From: Gammaproteobacteria bacterium
GTDB lineage: Bacteria; Pseudomonadota; Gammaproteobacteria; Steroidobacterales; Steroidobacteraceae
Direction of reading: 5' to 3'
Length of the DNA: 64,000 nt
Assembly (NCBI GenBank): GCA_025359205.1
Contig: JANYHD010000018.1
Coordinates: forward strand, 1 to 64,000
The notes below the pieces were generated by a model. That model was given only the letters and a program-made list of their open reading frames with translations. It was not told the origin of the DNA and made no database searches. Each line of letters opens with the position of its first letter. The first letter of the stretch is position 1. This document shows, one piece after another, positions 18,668 to 27,829 of the stretch. Both the position numbers and the translations under genes were made by a program.

Positions 18668-19426
18668 TCACCTTGCTAGCATGTGTTCCCGGCAGGCCGC
18701 GCCGAACTCGGCAAACAGCGCCAGCGAGAACTTGTTGTCCTGCACCCGCCATTCGGGGTGCCATTGCACGGCGAGCGCAAAACTGCGCGCGCCCGTAACG
18801 CGAAAGGCCTCGATCACGCCGTCAGGCGCGCGTGCTTCCACAGTAAGGCCGGGCCCCAGCTCGCGCACGCCCTGGCCGTGCAGCGAATTGACGGTCACGC
18901 GCGCGGCGCCGCCGGCCAGGCGCTGCAGCAGCCCGCCCGGCTCGAGCACGACTTCGTGGGCCGCGCCGTATTGCCGCTCGAGCGGCTGTTCCTTGTCTTC
19001 GCGATGATCGATGTGGCCAGGTACTTCGTGGAGCTTCTGCCACAGCGTGCCGCCGAAGGCGACGTTCATCTCCTGGAAGCCGCGGCAGATTCCGAGCACC
19101 GGCACGCCCGCGGCCACGGCGCGCGGAATCAGCGGCAGCGTGGTCTCGTCGCGGTGCGGGTCATGCAGCGTGCCCGCTTCGCTTGGCTCGCCGCTATAGC
19201 GGTGCGGTTCGACGTTCGACGGACTGCCCGTGAACAGCAGGCCATGGAGCGATTCGAGCAGGCTCGCGTCCTGCAGCTCGCGCCCCAGCGCCGGCACGAT
19301 CACCGGGATGGCGCCGGCGGCATCGAGCGCAGCCGTGACATATTTCTCGCCGGCCAGATGGTATGGCTGCGGTCCCAGCATGCGCCGGTCCGCAGGTATA
19401 CCGATCAAAGGGCGTCTGGCAGACAT
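18668..19426 (-). CDS. puuD: Gamma-glutamyl-GABA hydrolase PuuD
   Basis: Cleaves gamma-glutamyl-GABA to glutamate and GABA. The 252-residue class I glutamine-amidotransferase-like protein has nucleophile Cys114 in GICRGFQE and the His-Glu pair in WHPEW (His223, Glu225). It is followed closely by puuA. A 256-base spacer separates it from the second ligase gene, so this may be where a promoter for puuD-puuA-potFGHI lies. Confidence 0.9.
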   Translation of the reverse strand: MSARRPLIGIPADRRMLGPQPYHLAGEKYVTAALDAAGAIPVIVPALGRELQDASLLESLHGLLFTGSPSNVEPHRYSGEPSEAGTLHDPHRDETTLPLIPRAVAAGVPVLGICRGFQEMNVAFGGTLWQKLHEVPGHIDHREDKEQPLERQYGAAHEVVLEPGGLLQRLAGGAARVTVNSLHGQGVRELGPGLTVEARAPDGVIEAFRVTGARSFALAVQWHPEWRVQDNKFSLALFAEFGAACREHMLAR

Positions 19427-19682
19427 GAAACGGACTCCGGCGCCCTAGCCGTCCAGGCAGGTAGGAAGTCGCCGACAGGGAACGAGAACGCAGCCATTAG
19501 AGCATAGGGCCACGCTGCAAGTCCTTGGAAGAAGCACAGATATCACCGATTATTGCGTAGCATCAATCACGGCTAATCCTTTGTTTCTACACCGACTTTT
19601 ATGACTCCCGCGTTGCAACAATTCAAGCGGCGGCGAACCGATTCCGCTTGCCAGGAGCGCGTGGCTCAGGCATACGCGCGGC
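19427..19682. promoter_or_regulatory. Spacer upstream of puuD, probable promoter region
   Basis: A 256-base stretch between puuA-type gene two and puuD, noticeably richer in A+T in its middle (about 19540-19620) than the genes around it. No sigma-54 box was found here. A 12-base direct repeat (GGCTCAGGCATA) occurs at 19663-19674 and 19680-19691, the second copy covering the stop of the upstream gene. Confidence 0.4.
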
Positions 19683-21050
19683 TCAGGCATAGAAGTCGTG
19701 CTCCCGGCTGAACACCTCTTCGATCAGGTCGCCGTATTCCCCGCGCTTGACCTGGCCATAGAGCCGCAGGAACCGCACCGGCAGGTATTTCGCCAGCAAC
19801 TCCGACTTCTCGAGGCGGTCCAGCGCCACCATCAGGTCACCCGGGAAATCGTCATCGCCTCCGTCTGCGGCGCGCCCGTCCACCGCCGCACCGGGCTCGA
19901 GGCCATGGGTAATGCCGTGCAGGAGCGAGGCGAGGATCGCGGCCACCGTCAGGTGCGGACTGGCGTCGGCGCCGGCAACCCGGTGCTCGATGCGGCGCGC
20001 CTCGCCATCGCCTGGTGGAATGCGAAACGCGACGCTGCGGTTGTTGTGCCCCCAGTCGCGCGTGGTCGGCACGAACTTGCCAAGGTACCGGCGCTGGGCG
20101 TTGAAGTTCGGCGCGTACAGCGCCATCGAGTCGTACATGAGCGATTGCATGCCCGCGACCCCTTGCCGCAGCAAGGCATCGCCGCCCGCCGCGCCAAAGC
20201 GGTTGCGGCCCTTTTCGTCGACGATGCTCACGTGCACGTGCAATCCGCTGCCCGGCTGCGACGCGAAGGGTTTCGCCATGAAGGTCGCATCCATGCCGAG
20301 CGAACGCGCCACGCCCTTGACCAGGCGCTTGAGCAGCACGGCCTGGTCAGCCGCCTGCAACGGGTCGGCGACGTGGCGCAGGTTGACTTCGAACTGGCCG
20401 ATGCCGTACTCCGCCACCGAGCCGCACACCGGCAGCTGCTGCGCGAGCGCCGCGGCGTCGACGCGATTGAGGAACTCGCCCTGGTCCTCGACTACTTCGA
20501 GCGAGAGATTCCCGGCGCGGCGCGGCGCGCTGCGCCCCGGGAGTGAGCCGACGCTGATGCGCCCATCGGCGGCGCGGCGCGGGTCGATCAGGTAGAACTC
20601 GAGTTCGCAGGCCACGACCGGATGAATTCCCGCGGCGCGGCAGCGCTCGACCACGTCCGCAAGGAGCATGCGCGGGTCGAACCACAGGTTGGCCGATTCA
20701 GCCATGGTCACCATGTGGCAGACCGCCTGCGCCGTGGGAATCTTGGCCCACGGCACGCGCTGCAGGTATCCCCTGATGGGCTTGGCGATGCCGTCGGGAT
20801 CACCGTCCGATTTGCCGAGCCCGCCAGCGTTGTGACCCATGCCGCGGCAATCGGCCACGGGCGCACAGGCCGAAAACATCACGCCGTCCTGGTAGAGCTT
20901 GTCGGCGTCGGCGGCCGGCAGACGCTTGCCGGCGGTGTTGCCGTTGATGTCGATGACGAACGCGTCGATGAACTGGATGTCCGGATGTTCGGCCCGGAAT
21001 GCCTGCCATTCGCTTAGCGGAGCGGTTTGACCTGTTTTGTGTTCATGCAT
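19683..21050 (-). CDS. Glutamine-synthetase-like polyamine ligase, second copy (PauA family)
   Basis: A 455-residue glutamine-synthetase-fold protein with ACELEFYLID and QPGSGLHVHVS carrying metal and substrate ligands, and GADASPHLT near the end. It is only distantly similar to the copy at 17324, so it is an old paralogue and not a recent duplicate. Pseudomonas has several such PauA enzymes for different amines. Here it directly follows puuB (about 25 bases), so it may serve diaminopropane, spermidine or another amine. The last codons (Tyr-Ala-stop) sit in a 17-base-period direct repeat. Confidence 0.85.
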   Translation of the reverse strand: MHEHKTGQTAPLSEWQAFRAEHPDIQFIDAFVIDINGNTAGKRLPAADADKLYQDGVMFSACAPVADCRGMGHNAGGLGKSDGDPDGIAKPIRGYLQRVPWAKIPTAQAVCHMVTMAESANLWFDPRMLLADVVERCRAAGIHPVVACELEFYLIDPRRAADGRISVGSLPGRSAPRRAGNLSLEVVEDQGEFLNRVDAAALAQQLPVCGSVAEYGIGQFEVNLRHVADPLQAADQAVLLKRLVKGVARSLGMDATFMAKPFASQPGSGLHVHVSIVDEKGRNRFGAAGGDALLRQGVAGMQSLMYDSMALYAPNFNAQRRYLGKFVPTTRDWGHNNRSVAFRIPPGDGEARRIEHRVAGADASPHLTVAAILASLLHGITHGLEPGAAVDGRAADGGDDDFPGDLMVALDRLEKSELLAKYLPVRFLRLYGQVKRGEYGDLIEEVFSREHDFYA

Positions 21051-21075
21051 GATTACCTCACTACAGTTGCAGCCC

Positions 21076-22386
21076 TCAGAGGCGATCCCTGAGGGCGTAA
21101 TAAAGCATCGCCGCGACCAGCGTCGGCCAGCGCAGCAGCGGCCCGCCTGGAAACGGCGGCACCGGCACGCGCCCGAGCAGTTCTAAGGCTTCGCGCTCCC
21201 CGCAGAGCGCATCCGCCACCGCCTTGCCGGTGTAGGGTGCGAGCAGCACCCCGAGGCCGGAAAAGCCGCTGGCGTTGATGAGCCCCGGTTCGAGCTCGCG
21301 CACGCAGGGCATGCGGGTCGGCGTAATGCCGAGCGTGCCGCCCCAGGCGTACTCGTAGCGCACCTCCGCCAGCTGCGGAAAGATCTTGAGGATGTGGGGC
21401 CGCACGAAGGCAGCAATGTCGCGCGGAAAGCGGTAGCTGTAGTTCTCGCCGCCGCCAAACAACAGGCGGTGATCGGGTGTGATCCGGAAGTAATTGACCA
21501 CGAAGCGCGAATCCGAAACTGCCGCGCCGTTGCTGATCAGCCGCCGCGCTGCCGCTTCGCCCAGTGGCTCAGTGACCGCGATGAAATTGTTGATCGGCAT
21601 CACCCGCCGCTCGACCTCGGGCGCAAGCTGGCGCAGGTAACCGTTGCAGGCGAGCACCACGCACCTGGCGCTGAGCTCGCTCTGACTCGTGAGCACGCGC
21701 CAGCCCTCGCCGACGCGATTCAGCCCCGCGACTTCCACGCCCTCATGCAGGCGCGCGCCGTGGCTGACCGCGGCCCGCGCGATGCCGAGCGCAAAGTTCA
21801 GCGCGTGCAAGTGGCCGGAACGGGCGTCGAAACTGCCGCTGTGATAATCGCGGGTCGCGACCATGCTCGCGACCTCGTCACGCGCGACGTAGCGGATGTG
21901 CTCGTAGCCGTAGGCTGAGCGCATGTGCTCCACGTGACGGCGGGTATCTTCGCCGTAGCGCGCACGATGGTCGGCATGCAAATGGCCGAGACGCAGGTCG
22001 CAGTCAATCTGGTAGGTGTCAATCAGCCAGTCGAGATGCGCACGGGCGCCAAGCGCATAGTCCCAAAGGCGCCGCGCATCGGCCTGGCCGACCTGCGCCT
22101 CGAGCCATTCCTGCTCGCGCCGCATGCCGACGTGAAGCTGGCCGCCATTGCGTCCCGAGGCACCCCAGCCCAGTCGTGATTGCTCGAGCAGCACCACGTC
22201 GACGCCCCGGCGCGCGAGGTGCAGCGCCGTCGACAGTCCCGCGTAGCCGCCGCCTACTACGCAGACATCGCAGCGCCCCGTACCTTCAAACGGTGCAACT
22301 GCGACCTTTTCACGTACCGTCGCCGCGTAGTAGGAAGGCGCGTGCGCGGCGCTCGGCAGCAGGACGGCAGGTGTTCGATGCCGCAT
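21076..22386 (-). CDS. puuB: Gamma-glutamylputrescine oxidase PuuB (FAD-dependent)
   Basis: A 436-residue DAO-type flavoprotein that oxidises gamma-glutamylputrescine to the aldehyde. The FAD-binding VVGGGYAGLSTALHLARRG lies near residue 43, and a GRNGGQ motif follows, typical of PuuB and related oxidases. The C-terminal GFSGLGVLLAPYTGKAVA is the second flavin-contact region. It begins one base after the spermidine dehydrogenase gene ends. Confidence 0.88.
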   Translation of the reverse strand: MRHRTPAVLLPSAAHAPSYYAATVREKVAVAPFEGTGRCDVCVVGGGYAGLSTALHLARRGVDVVLLEQSRLGWGASGRNGGQLHVGMRREQEWLEAQVGQADARRLWDYALGARAHLDWLIDTYQIDCDLRLGHLHADHRARYGEDTRRHVEHMRSAYGYEHIRYVARDEVASMVATRDYHSGSFDARSGHLHALNFALGIARAAVSHGARLHEGVEVAGLNRVGEGWRVLTSQSELSARCVVLACNGYLRQLAPEVERRVMPINNFIAVTEPLGEAAARRLISNGAAVSDSRFVVNYFRITPDHRLLFGGGENYSYRFPRDIAAFVRPHILKIFPQLAEVRYEYAWGGTLGITPTRMPCVRELEPGLINASGFSGLGVLLAPYTGKAVADALCGEREALELLGRVPVPPFPGGPLLRWPTLVAAMLYYALRDRL

Positions 22387-22387
22387 G

Positions 22388-24346
22388 TCATACCCCGGCT
22401 GTGCTGCCGAGCAATTCGTCGACGGCGCGGCGCGCCTGGTCGATCGCTACGTCGGTGTAGGCGCCACCGCCAGCATCAGAATTGGCGATTGTGATGCGGC
22501 CAAAACGCGCGCGACCGAGCACCTGTGGTTGCTGCGCCTCCGGCAGCTCGGGCTCCCACAGCGAGTTGTGCTCTGGTGCGTAGCCGTGCGGCCAGCGGTT
22601 CACCGTGATCGCCGTGATGTCGACGGCCGGATCGAACCCGCCCCCGGCCAGCATCCGGCCGAGTTGGTCACGGATGTTGCGCTCGAAGACTTCGAAGGGC
22701 GTCGCCAGCAGCTCGGCCCGCCCGGCGCGGTTCTGGTCATGCTCGGACAACCCCGGCTTGCAGGGCGTCTTGGTCATCCACACCAGCGTCGGCTCGTCCG
22801 CCGATCGGGGGCTGCGGTAATTACCGATATCGACCCTGGCATTGATGCGCGCCGAGGTGTGATAGCAGCCGGGCGCGCTGATCCACGACACACCGAGCTT
22901 GTCGAAGGCGCGCGCATTGCGGATCGCGACGCTGGTGTAGACCAGCGGCGTCTTCACCAGCGCGTGCAGCGCCTGCTTCTGCTGTTCGGGCAGTTCCGGC
23001 GCGAGGTACGGGATGATCATGTTGTAGCAGGCGAGTACGCAGTTGCGTGCGCGTACCGTGTACGCACGGCCATCCCTGATATAGGTGACGCGCGCGCCGC
23101 GCGCAGTCTCGGGTGCAGCATAGTTGACGACGCGGACCGCGGTGCTGCTCAAGCGTACGCGTACCGGCTCGTCGGCGCGGTCGAGGCGCGCGTAATCGAC
23201 TCGTGCCGTGACCAGCTCCTCGATCGTCACGCCTGGAACGGCTGCCGGAATTAACCAGCGCACGAGGCCACGCGCGATGGTCGCGTTGCCATCCGGAAAA
23301 TGGAGCCGCACCGAACCGCCGGTATCGGCATAACCTGCCGGCGTGAAGCCCATGCCCGGGATCGAGCCCGGCTCCAGCTTGAGTCCGGCGAAACCGTCCA
23401 TGCCGAGGCCCCAGCAATCGAGTGCTGCAACGGCATCGATCCCCACGCCCCACTCGCCCTGGGTACGCGCCTGGCACGCCGCCAGCACCTGCGGATCAAC
23501 CTTCACGAGCTCGCGCAGGTAATCGCGGTAGCTCATCTTCATCAGCTGCTGCTTCTTTTGCAGTGAGCTCAAGGCCGGCAGGTAGTCCTGCGTGCTCGTG
23601 GCAAGGCGTTCGTAGTCACGCTTTGCAGCCGCTGACAGCGGCGCCTGCGCCAGGAACTCGCGCCACGGCTTGTGGCGATAGCCGACCGCCAGGTGATCAG
23701 CGCCGAAGGTCTCGCGATCGAAGAACACCGCCCGCCGCCCGGAATCCTCGAGGCGGTAAAAATCCGGGTCCTGCGCTTGCATCACCGCCGCGAGCGCCGC
23801 GGCATCGATGCCGATCGCCTTGAGCAGGCCGTCGGCCGCGGCGCTGTACGGGCGCGGACTGTCGATCATCAAGGTGCCGCCGTTCAGCAGTCGCAACTGG
23901 CCATCGAGTTCGAACTCATTGCGCTTGGCATGCCCGCCGAAGTCGTCGTGGTTGTCGAGCACGAGGATGCGCGCCTTGGGCTGCGCGCTGCGATAGAAGT
24001 GCGCAGCCGCAAGCCCGCTGATGCCGGCGCCTCCTACGACGAGGTCGAACTCTTCGCCAAGGTCGACAGGATCGCTCTTAAGCGTCCCGTCACGCAACGC
24101 GTGTGCATTCTCGAAGGAACCGGGATGGCTGCCGCGCAGGCCGGTGAGACTCGGCGGGTAGTAGCCCGGACGGTCCTGCGCCGCCGCCGGCAATTGCGGA
24201 CCACTTTGCCCGCAGCCCGGCAACCACGCGGCGGCGAGCAAACCTGCACCGCCCACGGCGGCGCCCTGCACGAAATCGCGCCAGGTAATCGCGCGATCCA
24301 TGCCCAGCTCGCGATCGGACGGACGACCGTTACGACTGCGCGTCAT
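22388..24346 (-). CDS. spdH: Spermidine dehydrogenase-like flavoprotein
   Basis: A 652-residue FAD amine oxidoreductase. The dinucleotide motif VGGAGISGLAAAHF is at 104-117, and the long size with PGYYPPSLTGLRGSHPGSFE before it fits SpdH of Pseudomonas aeruginosa. That enzyme splits spermidine into 1,3-diaminopropane and 4-aminobutanal. The N-terminus looks like an export signal ending in a lipobox-like LPGC, but the motif reads ITWRDF where relatives carry ITRRDF. One arginine of the Tat pair is therefore lost. The gene lies 79 bases after the TonB-dependent receptor and immediately before puuB. Confidence 0.78.
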   Translation of the reverse strand: MTRSRNGRPSDRELGMDRAITWRDFVQGAAVGGAGLLAAAWLPGCGQSGPQLPAAAQDRPGYYPPSLTGLRGSHPGSFENAHALRDGTLKSDPVDLGEEFDLVVGGAGISGLAAAHFYRSAQPKARILVLDNHDDFGGHAKRNEFELDGQLRLLNGGTLMIDSPRPYSAAADGLLKAIGIDAAALAAVMQAQDPDFYRLEDSGRRAVFFDRETFGADHLAVGYRHKPWREFLAQAPLSAAAKRDYERLATSTQDYLPALSSLQKKQQLMKMSYRDYLRELVKVDPQVLAACQARTQGEWGVGIDAVAALDCWGLGMDGFAGLKLEPGSIPGMGFTPAGYADTGGSVRLHFPDGNATIARGLVRWLIPAAVPGVTIEELVTARVDYARLDRADEPVRVRLSSTAVRVVNYAAPETARGARVTYIRDGRAYTVRARNCVLACYNMIIPYLAPELPEQQKQALHALVKTPLVYTSVAIRNARAFDKLGVSWISAPGCYHTSARINARVDIGNYRSPRSADEPTLVWMTKTPCKPGLSEHDQNRAGRAELLATPFEVFERNIRDQLGRMLAGGGFDPAVDITAITVNRWPHGYAPEHNSLWEPELPEAQQPQVLGRARFGRITIANSDAGGGAYTDVAIDQARRAVDELLGSTAGV

Positions 24347-24385
24347 TGAGTACTACTCCGAACTGCCGGCTGCGGGCCGGTCTGC

Positions 24386-24417
24386 CCCCGGGCCACGCCG
24401 CAGGGCGTGACCCGGGG
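24386..24417. terminator. Strong hairpin between the TonB receptor and spdH
   Basis: A 14-bp stem (CCCCGGGCCACGCC pairing with GGCGTGACCCGGGG, one G-T pair) with a four-base loop. No T-run follows on the minus strand. It lies just after the receptor gene stop at 24426. It may be a terminator that needs a factor, a partial attenuator, or a processing/stability element at the 3' end of the receptor message. Confidence 0.55.
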
Positions 24418-24425
24418 TTGCCGCG

Positions 24426-26945
24426 CTATTTGCGGTAGGTGAAGCTCAGGCCGAAGGTACGCGGCCGGTAGGTGTAGTTGCGTTGGACTGTGTTCTGCGC
24501 ATCGACGGGCGAGGTCGGGTCACCTGGAACGATCGTGAAATCGTAATTTGTGACCACGTGCGTATCGGTCAGATTCTCGACGAACGCCGCCACCTGCCAC
24601 TCGCCCAGCGTCGCGCCACCACGAAGCGTCATAAAGTTGGTCGCCGGCAGCGCATAGTTGGCGGCGTTGGCCTGGCCCGTGGCGAGGTCCTGCGACGCGC
24701 TGAGCCATTTCGGAGCGCCGCTGTACTCGTAGTCGAGACGTACGAAGGAATCCCTGCTGAAGGCGCTGAATTTGTACTCAAGACCAACCGACCCGGTGAA
24801 CGGCGCATTGGGCTGGCCGCCCTGACCCGAGATGGCGTCGCCGCTGGCGACGATCGGCTTCACCAGCGGGTTTTGGGAGATCCGCGAATCCTGCGTATAG
24901 CGGGCGTCGGTATAACCGCCAGACAGCTCCATCGTGAAATGATCGGTCACCGCTACGTCAGCCTGCACGTCGATACCCTTCGCCGTAGCCTCGCCCAGAT
25001 TGGCGATGAATGAGATCTGGCAGACCGGCGGCACCACGGTCTGCTGAATGTTTTGCCACTTGATGTAGTAGATGCTGCTGGCAAGTTTGAAGCGATTGTT
25101 GAAGTTGTTCTTCGCTCCCACCTCATAGCTGTTTACGGTGTCCGAGTCGAAAGTGGGCGGGGCGCCATTGGGCAGGTCGAGGTGCTGCGCATCGAAATCC
25201 GTCGCGCAGGCGACGATCGGCAGCGGGTTATTGCCACCACCCGGGCGGAAGCCCTTGGCGTAGGTGAAGTAGTACATGTCGCTCGGGTCGGCCTGGAACT
25301 GCACGCTGAGCTTTGGCGTGAATGAATTCTCCGACCGCCCACTGGTACGTGAGGCGTTCACGTCATAGATCTGAGGCCCGCCCGTCAGTGAATCGAAGTT
25401 GAATTTCATCTGCGCATAGCGCGCGCCGAGCGTCAGCTTCGTGCGGTCCGTCAGCTTGTAGCTGCCCTCACCGAACCAGGCGAGCTGCTCGTCCTTGGCA
25501 TGCGTATGCAGGAAGTAGGAGTCGGTCGGATAGCCTGGGTCGTAGCCGATGCCAAAATAATCCAGGATATAGTCGTTCGGCGTAGCGCCGGCCCCGAGCG
25601 AATTGCCGGTGTCGGTGTATATCGCCTGCAGGAACTGGCCGAGCTGCGGGTCGTGAATCTGCTCGAGGTATTCCTGCTTGTTGACGCTGTAGAACAGGCC
25701 CGTCGTCCAGGTCAGCTTGGCGTTGTCGTCCACCGACTGCAGGCGGATTTCCTGGGTGAAGTTACGCTGGCTATTGTCCACAGTTGCGGGTGAGCGATAG
25801 CCAATCGCCCCCGGACCGCCGGGCGGGTTATACGCCGGATCGTTCAGGTGCATTCCGGTCCCGTCGAGGAACAGCACAGGCAGGGCGAAGGCAAAGAAAT
25901 TCTGGTAGAAGCCCAGGTTGTAGAGCGTGCCGTCGTAACCCGTCAGGTCGTCGCGATGGTAATAGGAGGTGTTCGAGATCACGTGCACCTTGTCGAAGTC
26001 AGCCTCGATCTTGAGCGAGGGCAGGTAGAATTTGTCGGGCGAATAGCGCTGCGTCGGGTTGGCGCTCACGAAGTGGTGGCTGGACGGATTCGAGTACAGC
26101 GTCCAGTAGTTGTCGACGTCGTTCCGCTTCTCTTCCTGGTAATAGAAACTCGGCGTCACGGTCCAATTGCCATTCGGAGCCCAGATCGCGGCCAGTCTCA
26201 GTAGCGTCGTCTCATTGTGATTGGCGCGCTTGTCTTCCGTTGCGCCTGTGTCCGGATTGATGCGGTCGATCCAACCGCCATCCTTGCGGTACCAGGCCGA
26301 GATGCGTGCGCCGAAGGTGCCATCGATCAGCGGGCCGCCGGCCGCAATGCCCGCCTCGTAGCTTGGGTCGCCGCCCTGGGTAATGGAGACCTCGCTGCGG
26401 CTGTAGATGCTGGTCTTGTGGAGGCTTGGCTGTGCCGTGATATAGCGCACCGTGCCACCCATCGAGCCGGCACCGAACAGCGTGCCCTGCGGACCGCGCA
26501 GCACTTCCACGCGATCGATGTCGAAGGACTTCGGCAGCGCCTCGTCCGGATTGAAGGCCAGCGCGCGCATCTGGATTGGCGTGTCATCGATGTAGATGCC
26601 GGTTGTGCCCGCGCCGCCGCTCGAGGCGATGCCGCGGATTGAAATGTTGTTGGTGCCGGTGTTGTCAACCTTGATGCCCGGCGTGAAGCGCGCGACGTCC
26701 TGGATGTCCTTGATGCCGCGCAGGTCGAGGCCTTCCTGCGTGATCGCCGTGACGCTGACCGCGACCTTGCTGAGTGATTCCTCGCGGCGCGTCGCCGTGA
26801 CGACGACTTCCTCAAGCGGTGAAGCGGCCGCTGTGTTGTCGGCCCCGGGCGCGCTGCGCGCGGCCGTCGGGTGAATTGCGATTGACAGGATTCCGGCGAT
26901 CGCCGCCGTCAATACGAACCTTGGCGAGTTGGCTGTTTCACGCAT
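24426..26945 (-). CDS. TonB-dependent outer-membrane receptor (polyamine region)
   Basis: An 839-residue outer-membrane active transporter. A signal peptide of about 30 residues is followed by the TonB box EEVVVTATRRE, the plug with VEVLRGPQGTLFGAGSMGG, and a 22-strand barrel ending in aromatic FGLSFTYRK. The ATG at 26945 has AGGGGA close upstream. It is upstream of spdH on the same strand. The substrate is unknown; position suggests a polyamine or polyamine-containing compound, but this class also handles siderophores and sugars. A hairpin separates it from spdH. Confidence 0.85.
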   Translation of the reverse strand: MRETANSPRFVLTAAIAGILSIAIHPTAARSAPGADNTAAASPLEEVVVTATRREESLSKVAVSVTAITQEGLDLRGIKDIQDVARFTPGIKVDNTGTNNISIRGIASSGGAGTTGIYIDDTPIQMRALAFNPDEALPKSFDIDRVEVLRGPQGTLFGAGSMGGTVRYITAQPSLHKTSIYSRSEVSITQGGDPSYEAGIAAGGPLIDGTFGARISAWYRKDGGWIDRINPDTGATEDKRANHNETTLLRLAAIWAPNGNWTVTPSFYYQEEKRNDVDNYWTLYSNPSSHHFVSANPTQRYSPDKFYLPSLKIEADFDKVHVISNTSYYHRDDLTGYDGTLYNLGFYQNFFAFALPVLFLDGTGMHLNDPAYNPPGGPGAIGYRSPATVDNSQRNFTQEIRLQSVDDNAKLTWTTGLFYSVNKQEYLEQIHDPQLGQFLQAIYTDTGNSLGAGATPNDYILDYFGIGYDPGYPTDSYFLHTHAKDEQLAWFGEGSYKLTDRTKLTLGARYAQMKFNFDSLTGGPQIYDVNASRTSGRSENSFTPKLSVQFQADPSDMYYFTYAKGFRPGGGNNPLPIVACATDFDAQHLDLPNGAPPTFDSDTVNSYEVGAKNNFNNRFKLASSIYYIKWQNIQQTVVPPVCQISFIANLGEATAKGIDVQADVAVTDHFTMELSGGYTDARYTQDSRISQNPLVKPIVASGDAISGQGGQPNAPFTGSVGLEYKFSAFSRDSFVRLDYEYSGAPKWLSASQDLATGQANAANYALPATNFMTLRGGATLGEWQVAAFVENLTDTHVVTNYDFTIVPGDPTSPVDAQNTVQRNYTYRPRTFGLSFTYRK

Positions 26946-27176
26946 GATGTCCCCTTGTGGCTGATTGCGCGCACCCTTCAGTAGAACTGAAGTTCCCTGG
27001 GGGCAGGCCAAGCCACCATAACCTTGTGGCGAAATGAACGCAATTTACGGCCAGCAGCGGCGCCAGAGTTGCGTTTCTACAACAGGAGGTGTAGTCGGGC
27101 CTGACCGTGGCCGCTCCGCCGGGGCGGCCACGGTGCCTAAGGCCTCTTTGAGATAAGGGGACGAATCGGCGTGTGT
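26946..27176. promoter_or_regulatory. Promoter region of the TonB receptor, with a hairpin at its distal end
   Basis: A 231-base non-coding stretch. It contains an 11-bp perfect stem (ACCGTGGCCGC pairing with GCGGCCACGGT) at 27104-27134, in the place expected for a terminator of the upstream barrel-protein gene. No clear sigma-70 or sigma-54 pair could be assigned. Confidence 0.5.
27104..27134 (-). terminator. Hairpin after the outer-membrane protein gene
   Basis: Perfect 11-bp inverted repeat with a nine-base loop, about 45 bases after the stop at 27177. No T-run follows on the minus strand, so intrinsic termination is uncertain. Confidence 0.5.
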
Positions 27177-27752
27177 TTAGAATCTCCACACCAGTCCAAT
27201 GGCGGCCTGGTCGACGGTGTAGTCGTAGCCGAGATTGTTGCCATTGGCGAGCCGCACCCATTCAACATTGAGCCTGGTATTTCCGGACAGGTCGAAATCC
27301 GCGCCGAGTCCGTACGAGAAGCCACTGTCGTGCGCGTCGATGAGTCCGAAATCGCGTTTGTAATCGACGCTGGCGACACCGCCCAACCCATACAACGAGA
27401 ATCCAGGCGACAGCGGCAACGACCCCTTCAGATAACCGGCGTACATGGAATTGACGTTCACGCCATAGGTGTTGGTTTCCGAACGGCCCAGGCCCACGCC
27501 AATGCGGCCCTCGAGCGCCAGGTTCGGGCTCAGCGCAGCGCCGAGCACGAACATGCCGGTTGCGGGAGTGATCGTGTCGAGGCCCTCTTCGTTGTAACGG
27601 AGCTGACCGAAACTTACGCCCGCATAAGCGCCGGAGTCGTAACCCCGGCCATAGTTGCGGCCGCGCCCGTAGTCGCCGCGCCAGTCGCCGTCGTGGGCCG
27701 CCGCAGTGCCGACCGCCAAGGCGCAGATCAATAGAGGTATCGTCCGATTCAT
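27177..27752 (-). CDS. Small outer-membrane beta-barrel protein
   Basis: A 191-residue protein with a signal peptide ending near TAAAHD. A Gly/Arg/Tyr-rich stretch (DYGRGRNYGRGYDSG) leads into a predicted eight-stranded barrel with alternating hydrophobic residues and a terminal Phe (GLVWRF). It is of the OmpA/OmpW-like small-barrel type. The ATG at 27752 has AGGAG eight bases upstream. Its promoter side carries repeated CTGAAC motifs. Confidence 0.8.
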   Translation of the reverse strand: MNRTIPLLICALAVGTAAAHDGDWRGDYGRGRNYGRGYDSGAYAGVSFGQLRYNEEGLDTITPATGMFVLGAALSPNLALEGRIGVGLGRSETNTYGVNVNSMYAGYLKGSLPLSPGFSLYGLGGVASVDYKRDFGLIDAHDSGFSYGLGADFDLSGNTRLNVEWVRLANGNNLGYDYTVDQAAIGLVWRF

Positions 27753-27769
27753 TACCGCCACTCCTGTTG

Positions 27770-27829
27770 CTGAACTGGAATCGAGTCTGGGCCGCGGGCG
27801 CTGAACCCGGACTGAACTGGGCTGTTCAG
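27770..27829. promoter_or_regulatory. Cluster of CTGAAC repeats in a divergent promoter
   Basis: CTGAAC occurs at 27770-27775, 27801-27806 and 27812-27817, with the inverted GTTCAG at 27824-27829. The two middle copies are 11 bases apart, about one helical turn, as often seen for OmpR-type response-regulator sites. The cluster is just upstream of the barrel-protein gene and shared with the divergent lipoprotein gene. Confidence 0.4.

Noticed and set aside
27039-27054. Sigma-54-like box on the minus strand before the TonB receptor
   Set aside because: The GG-to-GC spacing is one base short and the core is TGGCC, so it should not work as an RpoN promoter.
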